Shown: positions 1 to 5,838 of the stretch, piece by piece
Layout: every line of letters begins with the position of its first letter
Position numbering within the stretch: position 1 is the stretch's first letter
Assembly: GCA_945876515.1 (NCBI GenBank)
Contig: CAMCPF010000112.1
Coordinates: forward strand, 1 to 8,490
Direction: 5' to 3'
Source: Candidatus Kuenenia stuttgartensis
Lineage (GTDB): Bacteria; Planctomycetota; Planctomycetia; Pirellulales; UBA1268
DNA length: 8,490 nt
Made by a program: the position numbers and the translations under genes
The notes under the pieces: model-generated
Databases searched by the model: none
What the model was told of the DNA's origin: nothing
Seen by the model: the letters and a program-made list of their open reading frames with translations, nothing else

Positions 1-1
1 C

Positions 2-187
2 CGCCTCGAGGGCACGGCCGACCCTGCCCGGGGAATGCCCGAGACGGCCGACCTCCAGTCGCTCTCCCAGTGGTACACCACGCTGCTCGAAGACGCGATC
101 CGGCGGGAACCGGCCCAATACTGGTGGGTGCACCGCCGATGGCGGGACCAGCCCCGAAAGGCTAGAGTGTCGCGGCCCGCTGCGTGA
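2..187 (+). CDS. Lipid A (Kdo2-lipid IVA) lauroyl acyltransferase family protein, C-terminal fragment
   Basis: Only the last 61 residues lie in the window; the 5' part is cut off by the window edge. The visible tail reads ...QWYTTLLEDAIRREPAQYWW and continues VHRRWRDQPRKA. This matches the end of the LpxL/HtrB lysophospholipid acyltransferase family, where a helix with an E-x-x-I-R motif is followed by P-x-Q-Y-x-W-x-H-R-R-W/F-(K/R). These membrane-associated enzymes add a secondary acyl chain to the lipid A precursor at the cytoplasmic face of the inner membrane. The catalytic H-x4-D box would lie upstream and is not seen, so activity cannot be judged. The stop is 37 bp before the Rieske gene in the same direction, so co-transcription is possible. 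The family call is fairly firm; the exact substrate is not known. Confidence 0.72.
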   Translation, partial: RLEGTADPARGMPETADLQSLSQWYTTLLEDAIRREPAQYWWVHRRWRDQPRKARVSRPAA

Positions 188-224
188 GGGTCGCGGCGGC
201 ATCCCCGCCGACCGTCACGCTTTC

Positions 225-593
225 ATGGCCGACTGGATCGCGATTGCTCGGATCGAGGAGTGCCCGCCCGGCGCGAGCATCGAGCGGGTCGCCGGCAACC
301 GGATGGTGGCGCTGGCCAACGTCGAGGGCACGCTGCACGCCCTCGACGGCCTCTGCCCGCACCAGGGCGGGCCGCTGGGCACCGGCCGCCTCTGCGGCAC
401 CATCCTCACCTGCCCGTGGCACGGCTGGCAGTTCGACGTGACGACTGGTCGCCACCAGATCTCGCCGACCATCCGCCAGCCCATCCACGAGGTGCGGGTC
501 CGGGACGGGCTAGTCGAGGTGCGGATCCTTCCGGACGGTGGCCCGGCCACCGATGCCGCTGCGGCAACGGCAGGCGGACGGGAGAATCCATGA
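225..593 (+). CDS. Small Rieske [2Fe-2S] ferredoxin
   Basis: This 122-residue protein is essentially one Rieske domain. The cluster ligands are visible as C44-P-H46 and C63-P-W-H66, separated by the usual 16 residues, followed by G-W-Q-F-D, the standard wording of soluble Rieske ferredoxins of the NirD/BphA3 kind. Such proteins carry one electron at a time to an oxygenase or reductase in the cytoplasm. No signal peptide or membrane segment is present, and there is no second domain, so it is not a bc1-type Rieske subunit or an oxygenase alpha subunit. The last 20 or so residues are Ala/Gly-rich and probably unstructured. Its stop overlaps the start of the GNAT gene by 4 bp (ATGA), so the two are translationally coupled. 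No oxygenase or reductase partner lies in the window, and no clear Shine-Dalgarno site precedes the ATG. Confidence 0.9.
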   Translation: MADWIAIARIEECPPGASIERVAGNRMVALANVEGTLHALDGLCPHQGGPLGTGRLCGTILTCPWHGWQFDVTTGRHQISPTIRQPIHEVRVRDGLVEVRILPDGGPATDAAAATAGGRENP

Positions 594-1534
594 TCACCTT
601 CGACTGCTTCCGCAACGACGACCCGCCCCGGATCGCCGACGCCTGGCGCGGGGCCGACCTCGGCCCGGCCGCCCTTCAGCCGATGACTTCCGCGGCGCTC
701 GAGGCCGCCGTCTTCTCCAAGCCCTACTTCGACCGCCACGGCCTCCTGGTGGCCCGCGACGGCGACCGCATCGTCGGCTTCGCCCACGCGGCCTTCGGCC
801 CCGATGCCGACCGCGCCGCCCTCGACACGGCGATCGGTACGACGCTCTTGGTCGTGGTGCCGCCCCACGAGCACCGTCGCGAAATCGAGGACGAACTGCT
901 CGCCCGCAGCGAGGCCCACCTGCGGCAGCGGGGCGCCGCCACGATCCTCGGCGGCAGCACGCCCGACCTCGGGGGGTATTACCTGGGGCTGTATGGCGGC
1001 AGCGACCTGCCAGGAATCCTCGACTCCTCGCCCGCCATGCAGGAGGTCTTCCGCCGCGCCGGCTACACCGAGGCGGCGCGGATCGCGGTGCTGCGCCGGC
1101 CGCTCGCCGGCTTTCGGCCCCCGGTCAACCGCCTCCAGGTGGCGATCCGCCGGGCGACCACGCTGCGGGTGATCGACGAGCCCGCCCGCCGCACCTGGTG
1201 GGAGGCCGCCACCACCACCGGGATTGCCCTGCGCCGCTACGAACTCCGCGGCGAGGCGGAGGTCCTGCTCGGCAGCGCGGCGTTCTGGGACGTTGAGCCG
1301 CTGGCCAGGAGTTGGGGTCTGGCAATGACCGGCCTGCTGCGGATTGACATCGAAGGGGAGCGGCGGCGCCAGGGACTCGCCAGCTATTTGGTGGCCGAGG
1401 CGCTCCACGACCTTGCAGCCGAGGGCACCTCGGTGGTCGAGACCCACGTGGTCAACGACAACCCGGCGGCTCTCCACCTGTTCTCGAAGCTCGGCTTCCA
1501 GACCACCGATCACGGCACCGTGTTTCAACGCTGA
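590..1534 (+). CDS. GNAT-family N-acetyltransferase with two tandem GNAT folds
   Basis: The 314-residue product is about twice the length of a single GNAT domain. The C-terminal half carries the acetyl-CoA pyrophosphate-binding loop R259-R-Q-G262-L-A264 after a beta strand (GLLRIDI). It then shows the classic ending N289-D-N-P-A-A-L-H-L-F-S-K-L-G-F, in which the asparagine and the LGF element are typical of the fold. The N-terminal half has the beta-strand pattern VARDGDRIVGFAHAAFGP and ends in an FRRAGY element (LGF-like), but its CoA loop is degenerate (VVPPHEHRREIEDELL). Probably only the second copy binds acetyl-CoA. The start is the ATG overlapping the Rieske stop; GGGAG at 580-584 is a suitable ribosome site. 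The substrate is unknown, and coupling to a Rieske ferredoxin gene gives no clear pathway. The gene converges on the metallopeptidase gene with 38 bp between stops. Confidence 0.85.
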   Translation: MITFDCFRNDDPPRIADAWRGADLGPAALQPMTSAALEAAVFSKPYFDRHGLLVARDGDRIVGFAHAAFGPDADRAALDTAIGTTLLVVVPPHEHRREIEDELLARSEAHLRQRGAATILGGSTPDLGGYYLGLYGGSDLPGILDSSPAMQEVFRRAGYTEAARIAVLRRPLAGFRPPVNRLQVAIRRATTLRVIDEPARRTWWEAATTTGIALRRYELRGEAEVLLGSAAFWDVEPLARSWGLAMTGLLRIDIEGERRRQGLASYLVAEALHDLAAEGTSVVETHVVNDNPAALHLFSKLGFQTTDHGTVFQR

Positions 1535-1572
1535 CCGGCGCCTGCATTCCCGACGCTCTCGCACGGCGCGGC

Positions 1573-2436
1573 TCAGCCCGGAGCATCCCGCGCCGTCATC
1601 GCCTCGACGTGGCCCCGAACAGCGGCGACGACGTCGCCGAGCCCCGCCTGCCGCAGCCGCACCGAGAGCGGCGCGGTGGCCGGGTCGCGTCGGAGGTCGG
1701 CCAGGTAATCCTGGAGGATGGCCCGCCTCCGGGGGTCGGCCAGCAGCCAGTGCACCCAGCACCAGCCCTCCGCGTAGTGATCCTGTGACATGTCGCCCGC
1801 CGCCGCGAGCGCCTCCATCCGGTCCAGATCGGGCCGCCACGTGCCCTCGATCAACCGGCCCGAGAGGTGGGCGAGGTGTGGCTCGTGCCGCCCCTGCACG
1901 CTCTGCGGCAGTTCGAAGTATTCCGCGATTCCCTCGTCGAGCCAGAGGGGCACGGCGGGCACGACCGCGTGGACGTAGCCGTGAGTGGTCTCGTGCCGCA
2001 GGTCCTCGGCCACCCGATCCTGCCAGGCCGCGAACACCGACAGCGTGGTGTCGGTCTCGACGAAAAACGCTCGCCGGGCGGGGAAGTTCGGGAACCGCGC
2101 CGCCACGAACGCCTCGTAGCGGTCGGGATTCTCGAACAGGTAGAGGTGCACGGGCTCGTCGGAGATCGGCAGCCCGAGTTCCTGGCTCACCTCGGCCCGC
2201 ATGCCCTCGAGTTCCCGCACCAGCCGGTGCTGCCCCGCGAGCGGGAAGTCGGCGTGGATCACGAGTTGGCCGGCCTGGAGTTCGGTCCGCCCCGGCAGGC
2301 CGGCGGCCTTGGACCAGCCCTCTCCACCCAGCACGCCCCGCGGCAGGCCGCCATCCCAGGTGGCCGTGGTCGCCAGATGCGCGCAGCCCGCCACCAAGAA
2401 GACCAGGGGCACGACGCACGACACGTAGCGGCTCAC
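1573..2436 (-). CDS. Lipoprotein zinc metallopeptidase, gluzincin/peptidase-MA (DUF1570-like) type
   Basis: The 287-residue product starts with a lipoprotein signal, hydrophobic VVPLVFLVAGC, with the lipobox cysteine at residue 18, so the mature protein should be lipid-anchored outside the cytoplasmic membrane. A gluzincin zinc site is visible: H148-E-T-T-H152, then after 15 residues W165-L-D-E168-G-I-A-E-Y, where E168 is the expected third ligand (compare W-L-N-E-G in M1 enzymes). The region before it (VHLYLFENPDRYEAF) resembles the upstream part of planctomycete DUF1570 proteins. The start is GTG at 2434-2436, chosen because it gives the lipoprotein signal at the very N-terminus and has ACGGAG at 2443-2448, six bases upstream. 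The physiological substrate is unknown. It lies 72 bp downstream of the receiver-like gene on the same strand, so the two may be co-transcribed. Confidence 0.8.
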   Translation of the reverse strand: MSRYVSCVVPLVFLVAGCAHLATTATWDGGLPRGVLGGEGWSKAAGLPGRTELQAGQLVIHADFPLAGQHRLVRELEGMRAEVSQELGLPISDEPVHLYLFENPDRYEAFVAARFPNFPARRAFFVETDTTLSVFAAWQDRVAEDLRHETTHGYVHAVVPAVPLWLDEGIAEYFELPQSVQGRHEPHLAHLSGRLIEGTWRPDLDRMEALAAAGDMSQDHYAEGWCWVHWLLADPRRRAILQDYLADLRRDPATAPLSVRLRQAGLGDVVAAVRGHVEAMTARDAPG

Positions 2437-2508
2437 TCGATGCTCCGTCTTCAGCCGGGGTGCAGACGGGGCGGAAGCCTCCGTGGGTCCAGCTCGCGGG
2501 GCGGGATG

Positions 2509-3372
2509 CTAGCTGGCGGCCTGCCCGGCCGAAAGCCCACTCGGAGCAGCCACCCAGCGGAACGTCCCCGCCAGCGTCTCGGCAGAGACGGGCCGGCCCA
2601 GCACGGCCGCCGCCCCGGCCTGCAGGGCGACGGCGGCGGTGTCGGGCCGGGGAAATGACTCGAGCAGGATGATCCGCAGCCCCGGCCGATTGGCCGCCAG
2701 CATCCGCAGCCATGCCAGTTGGTCGGCATCGAGCCGTCCCACGTCCCAGACGAGCACCGGCGCCTGCTCATCCAGCGGAGGCCGCCCTCGGCTGCGGCGG
2801 CCAACGGCCGCCCCGGCGGCCCGCGCCAGATCCACAAGCCCGTCAAGGTCGCCGCCGTTGGCCGCGGCCAGGGCCACCACCGGACCACGGTCGTGCCCGA
2901 GGGTGTGGCCCGCCTCCAGAAAACGATGCTCACGCCTGGCGGTGGCCGGCATGCCGAGCGTGCCGGCCCGGCCGGCATCCCGATCGGCAAGCCATGCGGC
3001 CAGCCGACCTGGCAGGTCGTGCCAGGGCACCTCCTCGATCCCAGGCAGCGGCGGCCCGCTGCGGCGGCGGCCGTCGGCGAGCACACCGCCCACCGCCACC
3101 ATCGGGGCCAGCGGCCAGCGAATCGCCACGGGTACGAGGTCGGACAGCGACCACTGGCCCGGCGCGGCGACGGCCACGAGCACGACAGCCGGCGAACGCT
3201 CTGCGAAAGCCGGCGGCGGGCCGGCGACGGCCGCCGCCGGCGAGGCGACGTCATGGACCTCGGCCATCCGGCCGACCCAGTCGCGCGCGAGCTTTAGATC
3301 AGCCGCCGCGCTCGTGCCCACCCAGAGCACGCGGGCGGGGCTGCAGGCGGCGGGGGGCGATGTTGTCGTCAC
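2509..3372 (-). CDS. Tandem degenerate receiver-like protein of unknown function
   Basis: I do not recognise a named family. The 287-residue product appears to hold two receiver-like alpha/beta units. The C-terminal one (about 160-275) is clearer: VLVWD210 gives a beta-3 strand ending in the phosphoacceptor position. LRIILLES239 gives beta-4 with a Ser/Thr-like residue. AGAAAVLGR260-P261 matches the receiver ending A-G-A-x-x-x-L-x-K-P with Arg in place of the conserved Lys. The N-terminal unit (about 13-130; RVLWVGTS...AVVLVAV...APMVAVGG) follows a similar strand pattern but lacks an Asp at the phosphorylation position. No DNA-binding domain is evident. The start is uncertain: GTG at 3370-3372 is chosen because the fold begins just after it. 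An ATG at 3532-3534 would add 54 residues of low-complexity sequence reaching into the promoter region of the divergent gene. It is likely a pseudo-receiver with a protein-interaction or regulatory role. Confidence 0.6.
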   Translation of the reverse strand: MTTTSPPAACSPARVLWVGTSAAADLKLARDWVGRMAEVHDVASPAAAVAGPPPAFAERSPAVVLVAVAAPGQWSLSDLVPVAIRWPLAPMVAVGGVLADGRRRSGPPLPGIEEVPWHDLPGRLAAWLADRDAGRAGTLGMPATARREHRFLEAGHTLGHDRGPVVALAAANGGDLDGLVDLARAAGAAVGRRSRGRPPLDEQAPVLVWDVGRLDADQLAWLRMLAANRPGLRIILLESFPRPDTAAVALQAGAAAVLGRPVSAETLAGTFRWVAAPSGLSAGQAAS

Positions 3373-3486
3373 GCCCTGACGGTAGTCCTGCCGCCAGCGA
3401 CGTGGCACGACGGGATGACTGCGGGCCCGGGCGAGGGGATTGGGAAGGTGAACGAGCCGCTCCGAGCGATGGCCGGCGGTTTGGGA

Positions 3487-3514
3487 TTGACCGGTCCGCT
3501 CGACGGTCGAGAAT
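3487..3514 (+). promoter_or_regulatory. Candidate sigma70-type promoter for the MurE-like/MurB/FtsQ cluster
   Basis: TTGACC at 3487-3492 matches the -35 consensus at five of six bases, and GAGAAT at 3509-3514 matches the -10 consensus at four of six, with a 16-bp spacer. It faces the MurE-like gene and would give a leader of about 50 nt containing the AGGAGG site. A 13-bp palindrome overlaps the spacer and -10. This is pattern recognition only; planctomycete promoters are poorly defined. Confidence 0.35.
3499..3511. promoter_or_regulatory. 13-bp palindrome (possible operator)
   Basis: CTCGAC at 3499-3504 and GTCGAG at 3506-3511 are perfect inverted arms around a single G. The palindrome sits across the end of the spacer and the start of the proposed -10 element, where a repressor would block RNA polymerase. 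It matches no operator I know, and a 6-bp palindrome can arise by chance in GC-rich DNA. Confidence 0.25.
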
Positions 3515-3556
3515 CGCGTCGCGGTGGTGCTCAAGGACGAGCCCGCCCGATGAGGC

Positions 3557-3562
3557 AGGAGG
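3557..3562 (+). promoter_or_regulatory. Ribosome binding site AGGAGG that sets the MurE-like start
   Basis: A perfect AGGAGG lies seven bases before the ATG at 3570. It is the best Shine-Dalgarno site in the window. It matters because it shows that the MurE-like protein starts here, without the N-terminal Mur domain, even though the reading frame is open far upstream. Confidence 0.75.
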
Positions 3563-3569
3563 CCATGGC

Positions 3570-4745
3570 ATGCAGCGGGAACGTTTGGTTCTTCGTCCGA
3601 CGATCAGATCGATGCGGGTGATCGGCATCACCGGCACCAGCGGCAAGACGACCACCAGTTGGCTCGCGGCCGCAGCGCTGGCCGAGGCGGGTCACGAGGT
3701 GGGCGTGCTCTCCGATCTGGGCTGTCTCGCCCCGGGCGATCGTCAGCCCGTGGCCTCCACCTACGGCTCGCGGCTCGGACTGGCGGCCTGGCTCGGACAG
3801 TTGGCCGAAGCCGGCTGCTCCCACGCGGTGGTCGAGGTGTCCAGCGCGATGCTCGCGCACGATCTGCTCGCCGATGTCGAGCTCGACACGCTCGTCGTGA
3901 CCAACGACGTGACCGGCCGGCTCGCCGCCCGCGGCTCACGGCGGCGGGCTCCTGGTGCTCCAGCCACGGCGGTGGCTGCACTTCAGCCGGGTGGCGTGCT
4001 GGTCACGGGCTGCGATGCCACGGCTCGCGAGCGGCTCGAGCAGCGGTTGCCCGCCGGCTGCCACGTGGTGACCGCCGGCCTGGCTGACACCTGCGACATG
4101 CAGGCGGCGGCAGTCGAGGGAAATCTCTTTGGACGGACGGTGCTCGTCTCGTCCGGTGGGCAACTGGCGCCACTCACGCTTGGCACGCCCGTCGTGTCGT
4201 TCGTGCGTGACAGCCTGCTCGCCGCCGCGGTCGCCGGTCGTTACGGGATTCCGCTCGAGGTGGCGCTCAGGGGGATCGAGTCGGCCGGTGGCGTTCCCGG
4301 CCGCGTCGAGCGGCTCGACGTGGGGCAGGATGCGGCGCTCTTCCTCGATGCTCCGACTAGCGGCCATGCCCTGGCCACGACCCTCGCGAGTCTGCGCCGG
4401 CTGACCCGTGGACGGCTGGTGGTGATCGCAGAAGAACCGCTCGTGGAACGAATCGGAGGCGGGCGCTTCGGTCCGCTCGTGGCCCGTCACTGCGACGGCT
4501 GCATCGTCGCCCCGGCGACGGTCCTGGCCGACGACCCGGCCGACGCCGATGTGGCCGCCTACGCCCGGATCGACCGCCTGCTCGAGTCCCTCGGGCCCGA
4601 CGACTGCGGGCTGGTGCTGGGCGGCGTGGGCCGGTCCGGCACGAGGCCGCCGGCCCCGGCCGGGCGGTTTCCGCTGGCGATGCTCGTTCGCGCTTGGCTG
4701 CAGATCGCGCAGGCGCCCGCCCCGGCCGACCGACGGGCAGCCTGA
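3570..4745 (+). CDS. MurE-like Mur ligase homologue lacking the N-terminal domain and the catalytic motifs
   Basis: The 391-residue product aligns with the central and C-terminal domains of MurE (UDP-MurNAc-tripeptide synthetase). It has a perfect P-loop, G22-T-S-G-K26-T-T-T, preceded by S-M-R-V-I-G-I as in MurE, then E89-V-S-S and the late MurE signature G241-V-P-G-R245-V-E-R. True MurE is about 490-500 residues; the missing part is the UDP-sugar-binding N-terminal domain, and AGGAGG at 3557 supports the short start. Gap-free alignment shows that DHLDYH has become GRLAAR (116-121), the carbamylated Lys is Pro131, EVSSH is EVSSA, YAHTPD is APTSGH (261-266), DNPR is ATVL (316-319) and GKGHE is GVGRS. 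It may still bind ATP, but normal amino-acid ligation to UDP-MurNAc looks impossible. It leads a cluster with MurB (144 bp downstream) and the FtsQ-like gene. An alternative is a neofunctionalised ligase such as the N-domain-less CapB or FolC types, but its wording is MurE-like. Confidence 0.82.
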   Translation: MQRERLVLRPTIRSMRVIGITGTSGKTTTSWLAAAALAEAGHEVGVLSDLGCLAPGDRQPVASTYGSRLGLAAWLGQLAEAGCSHAVVEVSSAMLAHDLLADVELDTLVVTNDVTGRLAARGSRRRAPGAPATAVAALQPGGVLVTGCDATARERLEQRLPAGCHVVTAGLADTCDMQAAAVEGNLFGRTVLVSSGGQLAPLTLGTPVVSFVRDSLLAAAVAGRYGIPLEVALRGIESAGGVPGRVERLDVGQDAALFLDAPTSGHALATTLASLRRLTRGRLVVIAEEPLVERIGGGRFGPLVARHCDGCIVAPATVLADDPADADVAAYARIDRLLESLGPDDCGLVLGGVGRSGTRPPAPAGRFPLAMLVRAWLQIAQAPAPADRRAA

Positions 4746-4789
4746 GCATCGCCCGCATCCGAGCGGCGGCCCCCTCCCGGGATGCGGCA

Positions 4790-4819
4790 TGGACGCCCAC
4801 GGCCGCGGTGAGGCACAAT
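4790..4819 (+). promoter_or_regulatory. Weak candidate promoter before murB
   Basis: TGGACG at 4790-4795 and CACAAT at 4814-4819, 18 bp apart, each match the sigma70 hexamers at four of six bases. They lie in the 144-bp gap between the MurE-like gene and murB. That gap holds no gene and no other clear signal. Such matches are common by chance. Confidence 0.18.
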
Positions 4820-4889
4820 CCTGGCGTGAGTCGGTGCAAGCCGGCCTCCCATTCGTTCGCAGCACGCTCCAGAGCGGCACCGTGTCCCG

Positions 4890-5813
4890 ATGACCAAGCA
4901 CCCGACCCCGGCCTCCGAGACGTCCGCGCCCCTCGCCACGCCGTTCGACGATCTGGGCGTGGCCGTGTCGCCCGGCGAGCCGCTCGCCCACCACACCTGG
5001 CTGGGCGTAGGCGGATCGGCCGCTTATTTTTTCGAGCCGGTGGACGTCGAGGCCCTGGCCCGCGTGGTGGCCCGCTGCCGCGAGCGGGCGATCCCGCTGC
5101 GGGTGGTCGGCGGCGGCTCCAACGTGCTCGTGCCGGCCGGCGGCTATCCGGGCATGGTGGTGCGGCTTTCCGCGGCGCCGTTCTGCGCGATCGCCGTGCA
5201 GGAAACCATCTGCCAGGCCGGGGCCGGGGCAAAACTCGTTCACGTGGTCTCCGCCGCGGTGCAGGCCGGGCTGGCCGGCCTGGAGATGCTCGTGGACGTG
5301 CCCGGCACGATCGGCGGTGCGGTCGTCGGCAACGCGGGGGGCCACGGCGGCGACATCGGCCAGCGGGTTCGCGACGTGACCGTGATGCTCGGCGACGGCA
5401 CCGTGGAGGTCCGCGACCGCAGCCGGCTGGCCTTCGAGTCGCGCTGGAGCAACCTCGACGACTGCATCGTGATTGCCTGCCGGTTGGAGCTCGACCCCGA
5501 CGACGCGGGCCTGCTCACCAAGCGGATGCAGAAGCAGTGGATCCTCGGCCGCGGCACCCAGCCGAGCGGCACGCGCACCGTGGCGATGATGTTCAAGGAT
5601 CCGCTGGGCACGACCGCCGAGGCCTTGATCTCGCAGGCCGGCGGCCGTGAGCTCCGCAGCGGCGAGGCCACGGTCTACCCGCCCCATGCCAACTTCCTCG
5701 TGGCCGGGCCGCGGTGCACCAGCGACGATGTGCGGAGCCTCGTGGAAATGGTCCGCGATCGCGTGCGGCAGCGGCTCGGCGTGGAGCTCACGCCGCTGAT
5801 CCAGGTCTGGTGA
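4890..5813 (+). CDS. murB: MurB-type UDP-N-acetylenolpyruvoylglucosamine reductase homologue with altered active site
   Basis: MurB reduces UDP-GlcNAc-enolpyruvate to UDP-MurNAc with NADPH and FAD in the cytoplasm. The 307-residue length and motif order fit a short-type MurB. Substrate/FAD elements are present: H35-T-W-L-G-V-G-G, G74-G-G-S-N-V-L-V and P138-G-T-I-G-G-A-V-V-G-N-A-G-G-H-G-G-D. LTKRMQKQW at 209-217 and the terminal LGVEL...VW resemble planctomycete MurB. The catalytic positions are unusual. The proton-donating Ser (Ser229 of E. coli, Cys in some homologues) in GSxFKNP aligns with Met233 in AMMFKDP, and the C-terminal Glu (Glu325 in LEPE) aligns with Leu303 in LTPL. The Arg of YRxS is kept (R185), but its Tyr is Ser184. 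The fold and FAD binding look intact while catalysis is doubtful. The start is the first ATG in a frame that continues well into the fold; no strong ribosome site precedes it. Confidence 0.88.
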   Translation: MTKHPTPASETSAPLATPFDDLGVAVSPGEPLAHHTWLGVGGSAAYFFEPVDVEALARVVARCRERAIPLRVVGGGSNVLVPAGGYPGMVVRLSAAPFCAIAVQETICQAGAGAKLVHVVSAAVQAGLAGLEMLVDVPGTIGGAVVGNAGGHGGDIGQRVRDVTVMLGDGTVEVRDRSRLAFESRWSNLDDCIVIACRLELDPDDAGLLTKRMQKQWILGRGTQPSGTRTVAMMFKDPLGTTAEALISQAGGRELRSGEATVYPPHANFLVAGPRCTSDDVRSLVEMVRDRVRQRLGVELTPLIQVW

Positions 5814-5838
5814 CCCTGGCCGCGGGCCGCCCCCACCC

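Noticed and set aside
140..168. TAGAGT at 163-168 as a -10 element for the Rieske gene.
   Set aside because: The base 17 bp upstream of it (TGGCGG) is a poor -35 and the site lies inside the end of the acyltransferase gene; one hexamer is not enough.
1535..1578. Terminator between the convergent GNAT and metallopeptidase genes.
   Set aside because: Only a GGCT-c-AGCC palindrome with an impossible one-base loop and no T-run is present; no stable hairpin of normal length is seen.
2437..2508. The 72-bp gap between the receiver-like and metallopeptidase genes.
   Set aside because: Apart from the ACGGAG ribosome site at 2443-2448, I see no promoter, hairpin or small gene in it.
215..2713. An 832-codon minus-strand open frame across the Rieske and GNAT genes.
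   Set aside because: It is low-complexity Gly/Arg/Pro/Ala sequence antisense to genes with clear domain motifs; long antisense frames are expected in very GC-rich coding DNA.
3373..3534. N-terminal extension of the receiver-like gene to ATG 3534.
   Set aside because: The extra 54 residues are Arg/Ser/Pro-rich, precede the first beta strand and cover the proposed promoter of the divergent gene; GTG at 3372 fits the fold better, though this is not certain.
2712..4745. The MurE-like frame is open from 2712, allowing a 677-residue protein.
   Set aside because: The part before 3570 runs antisense through the receiver-like gene and reads as Arg/Pro/Ala-rich shadow sequence without Mur N-domain features, while AGGAGG at 3557 with correct spacing marks ATG 3570 as the start.
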